Shown in pieces: positions 43,413 through 50,808 of a stretch of DNA of 64,000 bases (position 1 is its first letter; each line of letters opens with the position of its first letter). The position numbers and the translations under genes are program-made. This DNA is from Ilyomonas sp965214235. GTDB lineage: Bacteria > Bacteroidota > Bacteroidia > Chitinophagales > Chitinophagaceae. The stretch is from NCBI GenBank assembly GCA_965214235.1, contig CBDCBH010000003.1, forward strand, positions 1,674,001 through 1,738,000, read 5' to 3'. The notes below the pieces were generated by a model. The model ran no database searches, had not been told where the DNA came from, and worked only from the letters and a program-made list of their open reading frames with translations.

Positions 43413-43889
43413 TTGCGACTAAGACAAAGACCATATAACTTATTTTTACTGACAGCTTTGGGACTCTTCCTTGCCGGACTCTTCAGTTTCAATTCGTTGG
43501 TAAATATTTTCTTTCAAAGAAAGTATCATCTTTTTTATTTTACTTATTACGTGTGGATATTTGCTGCGCTTCTTTTTGTCTTTTGGTTGCTTTACCTGTT
43601 GACAAAACACTTTCTTTTTTCCAAAGTTCTCAGTTGGACACACATCTTCCTGACACTTATTTCCTGCTTAACATTTTTTGTTTTCTCCTTGCTTTTTAAA
43701 AGGCTCAGCAGCGGACTGGCAGGAATGCCAAGATATTACTACGACACGAACAAGACAGTCTATGAGGTTTATCTCTTCTGGACAAGAACGGCAGTAATAA
43801 TCGGGCTGCTTTTTATTATCGGACAGTTGACCTACCTGACAAATCTTTTTATTGGACTTACTAAACGTTTCAAACAAAACAGCCGCTAA
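43413..43889 (+). CDS. Accessory membrane protein
   Basis: 158-residue protein with four predicted membrane helices (about 8-28, 42-62, 72-95 and 126-146) and a basic end KRFKQNSR. No family was recognised. The start is a TTG at 43413, uncertain, because no ATG lies before the first helix. It is low in GC and is the first gene of array 2; attC-like site E overlaps its stop codon region. Confidence 0.5.
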   Translation: MRLRQRPYNLFLLTALGLFLAGLFSFNSLVNIFFQRKYHLFYFTYYVWIFAALLFVFWLLYLLTKHFLFSKVLSWTHIFLTLISCLTFFVFSLLFKRLSSGLAGMPRYYYDTNKTVYEVYLFWTRTAVIIGLLFIIGQLTYLTNLFIGLTKRFKQNSR

Positions 43890-44015
43890 CATTTGCTTGC
43901 CAAAATAGCGGCTGACGGAAGTCATTCAGTACAAGTAATTCTATTGAACGATATAACTATATTTGAACTGACGGAATGCTATTTCCGCTACTTCGGCAAG
44001 CAGTGGACCGTTACC
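43882..44015 (+). repeat. attC-like site E
   Basis: Left TAAC-ATTT-GCTTGCC-AAAA-TAGCGG (to about 43911) pairs with CCGCTA-CTTC-GGCAAGC-AGTGGACC-GTTA (43985-44012). Two matched stems with a mismatched AAAA/GAAG spacer and unequal outer spacers give a clear attC shape. It overlaps the last codons of the preceding gene. Confidence 0.65.
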
Positions 44016-44066
44016 TGCAAGCTTGTTTGGACACAACTCCCAATTCATAAACCATAATAATTTCTG

Positions 44067-44074
44067 TAGGTTTG
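44067..44074 (+). promoter_or_regulatory. TAnnTTTG box 3 nt from the PIN gene ATG
   Basis: TAGGTTTG is a full match and ends 3 nt before the ATG at 44078. A leaderless or nearly leaderless cassette transcript is inferred. Confidence 0.5.
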
Positions 44075-44077
44075 GGA

Positions 44078-44536
44078 ATGAAATTTTATGTTGACACATC
44101 GGCTTGGGGCGGTTACTATGACAAGGAGTTTTCTGAATGGACTATTCCATTTATTGAGCAGGCAAGACAAGGAAAATTTACGATTATTTTATCAGATGTG
44201 ACACTTGAAGAATTGCAAGAAGCACCTGAAAAAGTAAAAGACTTGCCAACAACTATTTTGCCTGAGTTCATTGAAACAATTACAATAACAGATGAACAGC
44301 TAATGCTTGCCGGACAGTATATAAAGGAAGGTGCTTTGACACAGAAATATTATTCAGACGCACAACATATTGCGATTGCAAGCATCATGAAAGTGGACAG
44401 TTTGGTAAGTTGGAATTTTCGACACATGGTAAATTTCTTTCGCATCAAGCAATATAACTCAATAAACCTTAAATTTGGTTATCAAACCATTGACATACGG
44501 ACACCTAAAGAAGTAACATATGAAGACGAAGAATAA
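44078..44536 (+). CDS. PIN-domain toxin-like protein
   Basis: Predicted VapC-type ribonuclease of 152 residues. The acidic active-site residues are placed as YVDTSAW (first Asp), TLEELQEA (Glu), YYSDAQHIAIA (Asp) and the SWNFRHM box of this PIN subgroup. The ATG at 44078 is preferred over a TTG two codons earlier. It overlaps the small downstream gene by 17 bp, as in toxin-antitoxin pairs. It lies between attC-like sites E and F, a typical cassette cargo. Confidence 0.82.
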   Translation: MKFYVDTSAWGGYYDKEFSEWTIPFIEQARQGKFTIILSDVTLEELQEAPEKVKDLPTTILPEFIETITITDEQLMLAGQYIKEGALTQKYYSDAQHIAIASIMKVDSLVSWNFRHMVNFFRIKQYNSINLKFGYQTIDIRTPKEVTYEDEE

Positions 44537-44705
44537 AGAAATAGAAACTGAATTTCATGCGGTTGACTTTATGCGTAAAGTACGCATTGAATTATCAGAA
44601 AAATACTTGCAAGACAAAGAACAGTATTTGCAAGACTTAAAGAAAGCAATGGAAGACTTTAAGTGCCGACAGAAGAAGGCCAACAGCCAACAAGTGCATT
44701 TGTAA
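44520..44705 (+). CDS. Small partner of the PIN toxin (putative antitoxin)
   Basis: 61-residue acidic/basic helical protein beginning MKTKNKEIETEFHAVDFMRKVRIELSEKY (key residues AVDFMRKVR). Small proteins with this FMRxVRxE pattern follow or precede PIN toxins in many Bacteroidetes and are annotated as antitoxins. It overlaps the PIN gene by 17 bp and is translated from its end. No DNA-binding motif is visible. Confidence 0.65.
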   Translation: MKTKNKEIETEFHAVDFMRKVRIELSEKYLQDKEQYLQDLKKAMEDFKCRQKKANSQQVHL

Positions 44706-44884
44706 AAGCATAGCTTGACCAGCCGCATTTGTGCAGCAGTAATTCTTATCATCTTTTGTTCAAGCCGACATTAAGCTATTGAGCATTTTATTTTATCTTC
44801 AACTTATGTTTTAAATTAAACATTTGTATCAGGCTGACAATCTGATATTGCCATGCCTTCACAAATGCGTAAACGTTGCAGGCA
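44681..44884 (+). repeat. attC-like site F
   Basis: Left CAAC-AAGT-GCATTTGT-AAAA-GCATAGC pairs with GCCATGC-CTTC-ACAAATGC-GTAAAC-GTTG (44850-44878). The same AAAA/CTTC spacer as in site E is present. It begins inside the antitoxin gene end and finishes 63 bp before the MntA-like relic. Confidence 0.65.
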
Positions 44885-44940
44885 ACTTTTGGTGACTGTA
44901 TTTATCATTCAAACCAATTTAAATTTGACTACTTTTTACA

Positions 44941-45237
44941 ATGACAACAAAAGAAAATATAATTGCCACTTTACAATCTCACAAATGAGAGTTATCAAAG
45001 TTCGGAGTTCTAAATGTCGGACTCTTTGGTTCTTATGCAAGAGAAGAACAATCAAATAAAAGTGATATTGATTTACTGATAGACTTTGAACCTGAAAAAG
45101 AAAATTTTGATAACTACATGGCAGCGTACGACATCTTGGAAAACATTTTCAAAAACCAAAAAGTTGAAGTCGTTACAAAAAATGGTTTAAGTAAATATAT
45201 CGGACCCAAAATTCTAAAAGATGTGATGTATGTCTAA
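44941..45237 (+). pseudogene. MntA-like nucleotidyltransferase antitoxin, nonsense-mutated
   Basis: Reads in one frame from ATG 44941 to TAA 45235, about 98 codons, with TGA at codon 16 (44986-44988). After it the sequence keeps the minimal nucleotidyltransferase motif GLFGSYARE and SDIDLLIDF, with Gly-Ser and the Asp-x-Asp intact. The upstream LQSHK and downstream ELSKFGV fit the family on both sides of the stop, so the stop is a late mutation. It overlaps the HepT relic, as in intact MntA/HepT operons. Confidence 0.75.
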
Positions 45238-45581
45238 AGAACCAATACATTACTTGCAACACATTGCTGAAGAATGTGCATACATCCTCTCTGTAAGTAA
45301 CAACTTATCGAAAGATGAACTTTTTAGACAATGAAACTTTAAAGCGTACAATCGTAAGAAGCTTGAAAGTAATTGGTGAAGCAACAAAGAAAATTCCTGC
45401 GGACTTTAAAGTAAAGTGGAGTTCAATTCAATGGAAAAACATGGCTGGAATGAGAGACCGTTTAATTCATGATTACGTCGCAATCAATTATTCCATTGGT
45501 TGAGATGTTATTAAAAAAAAGATACCAGGATTAAATACTCAAATTGAAGAGATACTTCAAAAGAATAAGACTGGAGATTGA
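45230..45581 (+). pseudogene. HepT-like HEPN toxin, frameshift and nonsense
   Basis: Starts with MSKEPIHYLQHIAEECAYIL, then needs a frame change near 45318-45325 at a run of five T to continue as LDNETLKRTIVRSLKVIGEA, and has TGA at 45501-45503 where the family has Trp (NYSIG then DVIKKKIPGL; TGG to TGA is one base). The HEPN catalytic MRDRLIHDY (Rx4H) is intact. Both partners of the pair are thus dead. Confidence 0.75.
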
Positions 45582-45614
45582 TTGATAAAAACTACAATTA
45601 AACTAACCATAACA

Positions 45615-46268
45615 TCACTGGCTATCATCTTTCTTTCTAAAATCGCCGCGCTTCCAGGCTTGTATAAAATCTGCCCAAGCCATTGGGTTGAATAAATTAA
45701 TGGGTGGCTGCTGACCCAAATAAGAATAGCGGACAGATTGCGCGCGAAACTGCGCTGCCACCGCTTCTCTTCCATCAACCGGCAGAGTATTTAACAACAT
45801 ACGGCGTTTGGCTTCACTCATATTGCTGCGGGCAATCTCCAACTGGTCGGCAGGAATATCGGTGTTTATAAAATCCCGTTCAAACTGCGCACGGCTGGGT
45901 CGGGGTTTAATAATGGTTGCCGGAAGAAAAGCGGTATCCGTTACCAGCAGTTGAATCACACTGTATTGGTTATCTTTCAGCGAAGCGGGAATATCAATAA
46001 TCTTATCTTTAAAACCCACTACGGAAAACTTAATTTTATCGCCTTTCAAAACAACAATTGAAAACACGCCCTGGTCATTAGTTAATGTACCGCGCCCTTT
46101 GTTTTCCACTATCACGCTTGCCCCGGGAATGGCTTGCAGGCTATCAGCCGTCATCACCACGCCATACAGTTGCACCACCGAATCTTTAGACACAGAGGTT
46201 TGTGCATCGGCACGTTGCGCAAAGCCAGTGAAAAAAAGGAAACTAAAGAAGTATAAAATTGATTTCAT
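45615..46268 (-). CDS. Carboxypeptidase-regulatory-like domain exported protein
   Basis: Exported protein of about 217 residues. The ATG at 46268 starts a signal peptide (MKSILYFFSFLFFTGFAQRADAQ). The domain that follows, YGVVMTADSLQAIPGASVIVENKGRGTLTNDQGVFSI (key residues IPGASV and GTLTNDQGVFSI), is the CarboxypepD_reg-like beta-sandwich found in outer-membrane receptors of Bacteroidetes. The C-terminal half has no named domain. The ATG 22 codons earlier is rejected because it precedes the signal. Confidence 0.8.
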   Translation of the reverse strand: MKSILYFFSFLFFTGFAQRADAQTSVSKDSVVQLYGVVMTADSLQAIPGASVIVENKGRGTLTNDQGVFSIVVLKGDKIKFSVVGFKDKIIDIPASLKDNQYSVIQLLVTDTAFLPATIIKPRPSRAQFERDFINTDIPADQLEIARSNMSEAKRRMLLNTLPVDGREAVAAQFRAQSVRYSYLGQQPPINLFNPMAWADFIQAWKRGDFRKKDDSQ

Positions 46269-46336
46269 ACGGCTAACTAACAATAGAATGTTTCTTATAC
46301 TGAAAGTGATAACAACAAAATAACCAATACACACAC

Positions 46337-46344
46337 TAATTTTG
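46337..46344 (+). promoter_or_regulatory. -7 box of the mrp gene
   Basis: TAATTTTG fully matches TAnnTTTG, 35 nt before the ATG at 46380. Confidence 0.5.
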
Positions 46345-46379
46345 TGCTACGAAAATTGTATTTAACAAAAATATGTAGG

Positions 46380-47474
46380 ATGAATGAAACTGAAGTTTTG
46401 AAGGCATTGAGCAACGTGCAGGAACCTGATTTGGGTAAAGACATTGTAACCCTGAACATGGTGAAAGATGTGAAGATAGATGGTAATGCGGTATCGTTTA
46501 CCGTAGTGCTCACCACGCCTGCCTGCCCTATGAAAGACATGATACAAAAGGCTTGTATCAATGCAATTAAATTCTTACTTAATAAAGAAGCAGAGGTAAT
46601 TGTCAACTTCACTTCTCATACCATTACCAAGCGTAATGATGATGGTAAAGTGCTGCCTGGCGTAAAAAATATTATTGCTGTGGTAAGCGGCAAAGGTGGC
46701 GTGGGTAAAAGCACAGTAGCAGCTAACCTTGCCCTTGCGTTTGCACAAAGCGGTGCCAAGGTTGGGTTGATGGATGCCGATATTTATGGACCCAGTGTTC
46801 CCATTATGTTTGGCGTTCGTGGCGAGCGCCCGATGATGCGTGAGGTAGATGGAAAGGGAAGGATTGTTCCATTGAAAAAATATGGCATTCAACTGATGAG
46901 CATTGGTTTGCTGGTAGATGAAAAAAGCGCAGTGGTTTGGCGCGGCCCGATGGTGAGCAGCGCTATCCGCCAATTTGTAACCGATGTTGACTGGGGCGAT
47001 TTAGATTATTTAGTGATTGATATGCCGCCCGGCACCGGCGACATCCATTTAACCTTAATGCAGCTCGTTCCTGTAACGGGTGTTATTATTGTTACCACAC
47101 CTCAAAAAGTTGCGCTGGCAGATGCCCGCAAAGGCATTGCTATGTTTGCACAGGCGCAACTGAATGTACCCATTATTGGTTTGGTAGAAAACATGTCTTA
47201 CTTCACCCCGGCGGAGTTGCCCAACCATCAATATTTTATTTTCGGTAAAGAAGGTGGAAAGAAATTAGCAGAAGAATATGATTTGAATTTCTTAGGACAA
47301 ATTCCTTTGGTGCAAAGCATTTGCGAAGGTGGCGATGCTGGTGTTCCTGTAATGATGAGTGATGATGCAGTAAGCAAAGCAGCCTTTCATCAGTTTGCAG
47401 ATAAAGCAGTGCGAACCATCAGTACCGTTAATGCAATGGAGAAGCCGGAAAAGTTTGCAGAGGCAATGGCATAG
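46380..47474 (+). CDS. Mrp/ApbC iron-sulfur carrier ATPase
   Basis: P-loop NTPase that loads Fe-S clusters onto target proteins. The roughly 364-residue protein has an N-terminal DUF59/MIP18 domain (VLKALSNVQEPDLGKDIV, with Cys in TTPACPMKDMI) and the ParA-like domain with deviant Walker A SGKGGVGKST and Walker B DYLVIDMPPGTGD. The C-terminal CxxC common in Mrp proteins is replaced by TPAELPNHQYF, as in other Bacteroidetes. The ATG at 46380 is chosen over an upstream start because it opens the DUF59 domain. Confidence 0.92.
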   Translation: MNETEVLKALSNVQEPDLGKDIVTLNMVKDVKIDGNAVSFTVVLTTPACPMKDMIQKACINAIKFLLNKEAEVIVNFTSHTITKRNDDGKVLPGVKNIIAVVSGKGGVGKSTVAANLALAFAQSGAKVGLMDADIYGPSVPIMFGVRGERPMMREVDGKGRIVPLKKYGIQLMSIGLLVDEKSAVVWRGPMVSSAIRQFVTDVDWGDLDYLVIDMPPGTGDIHLTLMQLVPVTGVIIVTTPQKVALADARKGIAMFAQAQLNVPIIGLVENMSYFTPAELPNHQYFIFGKEGGKKLAEEYDLNFLGQIPLVQSICEGGDAGVPVMMSDDAVSKAAFHQFADKAVRTISTVNAMEKPEKFAEAMA

Positions 47475-47613
47475 AGAAAGTTTGGGAAGATGATTTTTAT
47501 TTATAAGATAAACAGGAACGGATAACACAATTTTTAATGCACAAATAATCAGGGTTTGTTTTTACTTCATTTTTGATTCTTTGCGTTTTTGTGTCTTCGT
47601 GGCAAATAAAACT

Positions 47614-48498
47614 CTACTCCAACTCAATGGTTGAATGCTGAATGTTTTGATGATGCAACTCATGTTTAATTTCGTGAACAACATTCAGCTTTTCATTAAA
47701 AGATAATTCGCTGTTTACAGCAACATGCGCCGTTAATGCGTTCTCTGTGGTGCTCATTGCCCACACATGCACATGATGAACGTTGGTTACGTTATTAACG
47801 TTCCCAATCACGTCTTTTATTTTATCCAATTCCATTCCCGCTGGCACTGCATCCACGCTCATTTTAAAACTGTCTTTAAGTAATTGCCATGTACTGATTA
47901 AAATAAAAATCATAACCACCAAACCAACGGCGGGGTCAAGCCAGTACCAGTGCGTATAGCTGATGATGATGCCTGAAGCAACAACACCAACCGATACCAT
48001 CGCATCTGACAATAAGTGCAGATAAGCACCACGTGCATTGAGTTCGTTTTTCTGGCTTTGGTAAAATAATAAAGCTGATACCGCATTGATAACAATTCCC
48101 AATGCGGCTACCCATGCAATAATATTACCCTGCACAGCTTCTTCTTTTACTAATAATCTGTGGATTGATTCGTAACCGATAATGCCAATAGCAATTAATA
48201 AAATCACAGCATTGGCGAGCGCAGCCAGTACTGTTGTTTTTTTATACCCGTAAGTGAAAACAGAACTCGATTTTTTTCGTGCTATCCAAAGAGCTGCTAA
48301 CGATAAAAAAAGGCTGGCAACATCGCCGGCATTGTGCCCGGCATCGCTTAACAATGCCATAGAATTGGTTGTAAACCCAGCAATCAGTTCTACAATTACA
48401 AAAAGTAAATTGAGAATGATACCGGCTATAAAAGCTTTTTGGTTCGCTCCTTTTAAATTTACTTCATGCGTATGATCGTGATGATGGTGGTGCGCCAT
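47614..48498 (-). CDS. Cation diffusion facilitator efflux protein
   Basis: Inner-membrane zinc/cobalt/cadmium antiporter of the CDF family. The protein, about 294 residues from the ATG at 48498, starts with a His-rich tail (MAHHHHHDHTHE) and has six membrane helices. The metal sites ALLSDAGHNAGD and LHLLSDAMVS and the C-terminal ACT-like cytoplasmic domain with NVTNVHHVHVWAM are present. The ATG at 48498 is preferred because it opens the His stretch. It is convergent with the mrp gene. Confidence 0.93.
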   Translation of the reverse strand: MAHHHHHDHTHEVNLKGANQKAFIAGIILNLLFVIVELIAGFTTNSMALLSDAGHNAGDVASLFLSLAALWIARKKSSSVFTYGYKKTTVLAALANAVILLIAIGIIGYESIHRLLVKEEAVQGNIIAWVAALGIVINAVSALLFYQSQKNELNARGAYLHLLSDAMVSVGVVASGIIISYTHWYWLDPAVGLVVMIFILISTWQLLKDSFKMSVDAVPAGMELDKIKDVIGNVNNVTNVHHVHVWAMSTTENALTAHVAVNSELSFNEKLNVVHEIKHELHHQNIQHSTIELE

Positions 48499-48593
48499 AG
48501 CCGCAATATAGGTTGAAATAAGATGATGCAATACATCAAAAAAAGCTGCCTTGCAGAGACAGCTTATCTACACACAAATAAAACCTCTGTTAT

Positions 48594-49268
48594 TTAAGAT
48601 ACCATCTGATAGGCTTTTTGCAAATGATATTGTTGCGAAACTTTTTTCACCTCTTCCAGCAGTTCACTTATAAAATGCAACGTTTGATAATTGCTGTTTC
48701 TATACAATATAAAATCAAAGTCAACATACTGGTAAGCCACAAGCCCGTCGGGTGCAATTACATAAAAAGCAGGCAGTGTTTCTTCTTCTTTTTCAATACC
48801 TGAAACCCACTGCCACAAAGGGTTTTCTTCATCATACAATCCAAATGCTTCAGCAATACTATTGTCTTTATCATGAAAGATAGAAAGTGAATGGCTATCT
48901 CTTAACTCACGTTTTATATGCTTAGGTTCTATGGGTGTAAGTACCAGCAATTTGCCACCTTGCCTATAAATATTTCTATGTAAAATTTCTAACTTTTTAA
49001 TATGTAATGAAGCGCGCGAAGCCACACCAAAAAATAAAATAACAAGTGGCTGCCCGTAATCTATAAAGTCCTGAAGCGAAATAATGGTTTCTTTAGTAAC
49101 CGAAGTACCAACACATGAGCTTAACAAACCATGCTCTGTATTAATGGTAAAAGAAGGTGCCATATTGCCCGCAGAGAGCGGCTGGTACTGATAACGCGAC
49201 CCTATATCGCTAATAGTTAGAAGTTGGTTGGCAGCCATTGATTGTTGGGCGATTGTATTTACTGACAT
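48594..49268 (-). CDS. Redoxin-like thioredoxin-fold protein without active cysteine
   Basis: 224-residue protein that follows the AhpC/TSA peroxiredoxin fold: APSFTINT near residue 40, VILFFGVASRASLHIKKLEIL where the catalytic Cys normally sits, FGLYDEENPL and LPAFYVIAPDGLVAYQYV. No Cys is found at the peroxidatic position (ASRAS) and only one Cys exists nearby (SSCVG), so peroxidase activity is unlikely. The ATG at 49268 is chosen; the frame extends upstream through a leader-like region. Upstream lies an apparent cysteine-responsive attenuator. Confidence 0.65.
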   Translation of the reverse strand: MSVNTIAQQSMAANQLLTISDIGSRYQYQPLSAGNMAPSFTINTEHGLLSSCVGTSVTKETIISLQDFIDYGQPLVILFFGVASRASLHIKKLEILHRNIYRQGGKLLVLTPIEPKHIKRELRDSHSLSIFHDKDNSIAEAFGLYDEENPLWQWVSGIEKEEETLPAFYVIAPDGLVAYQYVDFDFILYRNSNYQTLHFISELLEEVKKVSQQYHLQKAYQMVS

Positions 49269-49312
49269 TGTAAAATAATTTATTGATGAAGAATAAAATG
49301 GTTGATGAAAAA

Positions 49313-49340
49313 CCTGCTGCAGCATAACTGCCACAGCAGG
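49313..49340 (-). terminator. Attenuator-type terminator in the leader of the redoxin-like gene
   Basis: On the minus strand the stem CCTGCTG / CAGCAGG with a second short inner stem is followed by TTTTTC, a classic intrinsic terminator. It lies between the leader peptide (ends 49424) and the ATG of the redoxin-like gene (49268), so it would stop transcription before the gene. Confidence 0.7.
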
Positions 49341-49423
49341 AAAAAATAGAAAAAGACGAAATTGAAAAAAAGGTTTTGATTTAATAAAGAAGCGCAATGC
49401 GGATAGCGAGAAAGCCAATCTAC

Positions 49424-49483
49424 TTAATTAGTACGCATTGCTGACGTACAACAACATCGCATTCGGTTTGATGTGTACTGCAT
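49424..49483 (-). CDS. Cysteine-rich leader peptide
   Basis: Short minus-strand frame encoding 19 residues, MQYTSNRMRCCCTSAMRTN, with three consecutive Cys codons (TGT). A second in-frame ATG at 49462 would give a 12-residue form. It follows a promoter box and precedes a terminator hairpin and the redoxin-like gene, the layout of a translation-coupled attenuator. Poly-cysteine leader ORFs act this way in mycobacteria; extension to this phylum is inference. Confidence 0.55.
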   Translation of the reverse strand: MQYTSNRMRCCCTSAMRTN

Positions 49484-49521
49484 GGAATGATGATTTAATA
49501 AAGCAAAACTAATAGTCATTT

Positions 49522-49548
49522 ATTAGTCTACCAAATTTATAGACTAAT
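49522..49548. promoter_or_regulatory. Palindromic operator overlapping a -7 box
   Basis: Perfect arms ATTAGTCTA (49522-49530) and TAGACTAAT (49540-49548) around a 9-nt centre. The centre holds TAAATTTG on the minus strand (49539 to 49532), a full -7 box for the leader-peptide transcript, so a bound regulator would block the promoter. The regulator is unknown; an Rrf2-type sulfur regulator is a guess. Confidence 0.65.
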
Positions 49549-49688
49549 TATTTATATTTTTTATTCCATACGCCCGATAAGCTAAAATAAAATGTTCCAT
49601 GACGATGTTTGCGCAACCTCTTTATAAAATACATTGGCAAGTATCTTCGCTAACATAAAAAGTAAAATCAGCATCAACAAACGATAAA

Positions 49689-50795
49689 ATGAAAATAAAA
49701 AAAATAGAAGTTTATCAGTCACCGATTGAATTGAAAGAGCCGTTTATAACTTCTTTTGGTCCGGATACTCATGCAGAAAATATTGTTCTTACTATTCATA
49801 CCGATAGCGGAATCACAGGTTGGGGCGAATGCAATCCATACCTTCCAATATGTGGCGAAAACATGCAGACAGCGTTTGTAATTGCTCCATATATAGCCAA
49901 ATTATTGCTGAATAAAAATCCTTTATCAATAGAAGAGCATCATGCCGTTTGGGATAAAACAATTTATGCCAATAACAGCATCAAAAGCGCATTTGATATT
50001 GCATTGCATGATATTGCGGCACAGGAAGCAGGTATTCCATTGTACAGATTTTTGGGTGGCGAAAACAATAAAATATTGATTACCGATTACACGGTAAGCC
50101 TTGATAATGTTGATAAAATGGTAAGTGATGCAAAGAAGATTGTAGCCAATGGCTTTACGGTTATCAAAGTAAAATTAGGTGAAGCAAAAGAAAAAGATGT
50201 AGAGCGCATCCGCAGCATTCGCGAAGCCATTGGTAATGAAATTCCCTTGCGTATTGATGCCAACCAGGGCTGGAGTGTTTATGTTGCCATTGAAACTTTA
50301 CAAGCCTTGCAACCTTATAACATTCAGCACTGCGAAGAACCGATTAAAAGATGGAATTACACCGAATTGCCGCGTGTAAAAAAAGAAAGCCCTATACCCA
50401 TTATGGCCGATGAAAGTTGCTGCGACCATCACGATGCAAAACGGTTGATTGCGTTAGAAGCCTGCGATTCTTTCAATATTAAATTGGGCAAATCGGCAGG
50501 TATTTTTAAAGCAATGAGAATAGCAAAGCTGGCAGAAGAAGCGAACATGAAAATACAGGTTGGCGGCTTCTTAGAATCCCGGCTTGGTTTTACCGCTTCG
50601 GCACATTTTGCATTAGTGAGCGATAATATTATTTACTGCGATTTTGATACGCCAATGATGTTTATCGAAGACCCGGTTGTTGGCGGTATATCTTACGGTA
50701 ATGGTGGTTTGGTAACTGTTCCTGATGTGCCAGGCTTAGGTGCATCGCTGGATGAAAATTACTTAAAGCGATTGAAGAAGGTAATAGTAGAGTAA
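49689..50795 (+). CDS. Dipeptide epimerase-like enolase-superfamily enzyme
   Basis: Cytoplasmic Mg-dependent epimerase of 368 residues, most like L-Ala-D/L-Glu epimerases or muconate-cycloisomerase-group enzymes. The KVKLG motif (catalytic Lys pair), the metal ligands in RIDANQG, CEEPI and ADESC, and the second catalytic Lys in FNIKLGKSAG are all present. Substrate is not fixed by sequence; an L-Ala-L-Glu-type peptidoglycan recycling role is plausible. Confidence 0.88.
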   Translation: MKIKKIEVYQSPIELKEPFITSFGPDTHAENIVLTIHTDSGITGWGECNPYLPICGENMQTAFVIAPYIAKLLLNKNPLSIEEHHAVWDKTIYANNSIKSAFDIALHDIAAQEAGIPLYRFLGGENNKILITDYTVSLDNVDKMVSDAKKIVANGFTVIKVKLGEAKEKDVERIRSIREAIGNEIPLRIDANQGWSVYVAIETLQALQPYNIQHCEEPIKRWNYTELPRVKKESPIPIMADESCCDHHDAKRLIALEACDSFNIKLGKSAGIFKAMRIAKLAEEANMKIQVGGFLESRLGFTASAHFALVSDNIIYCDFDTPMMFIEDPVVGGISYGNGGLVTVPDVPGLGASLDENYLKRLKKVIVE

Positions 50796-50808
50796 GTTTG
50801 TTTTTACT

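Noticed and set aside
44986..45503. TGA recoded as an amino acid in the MntA/HepT region
   Set aside because: Tryptophan codons elsewhere in the window are TGG and genes end normally at TGA, so the two TGA codons in decaying genes are better explained as mutations.
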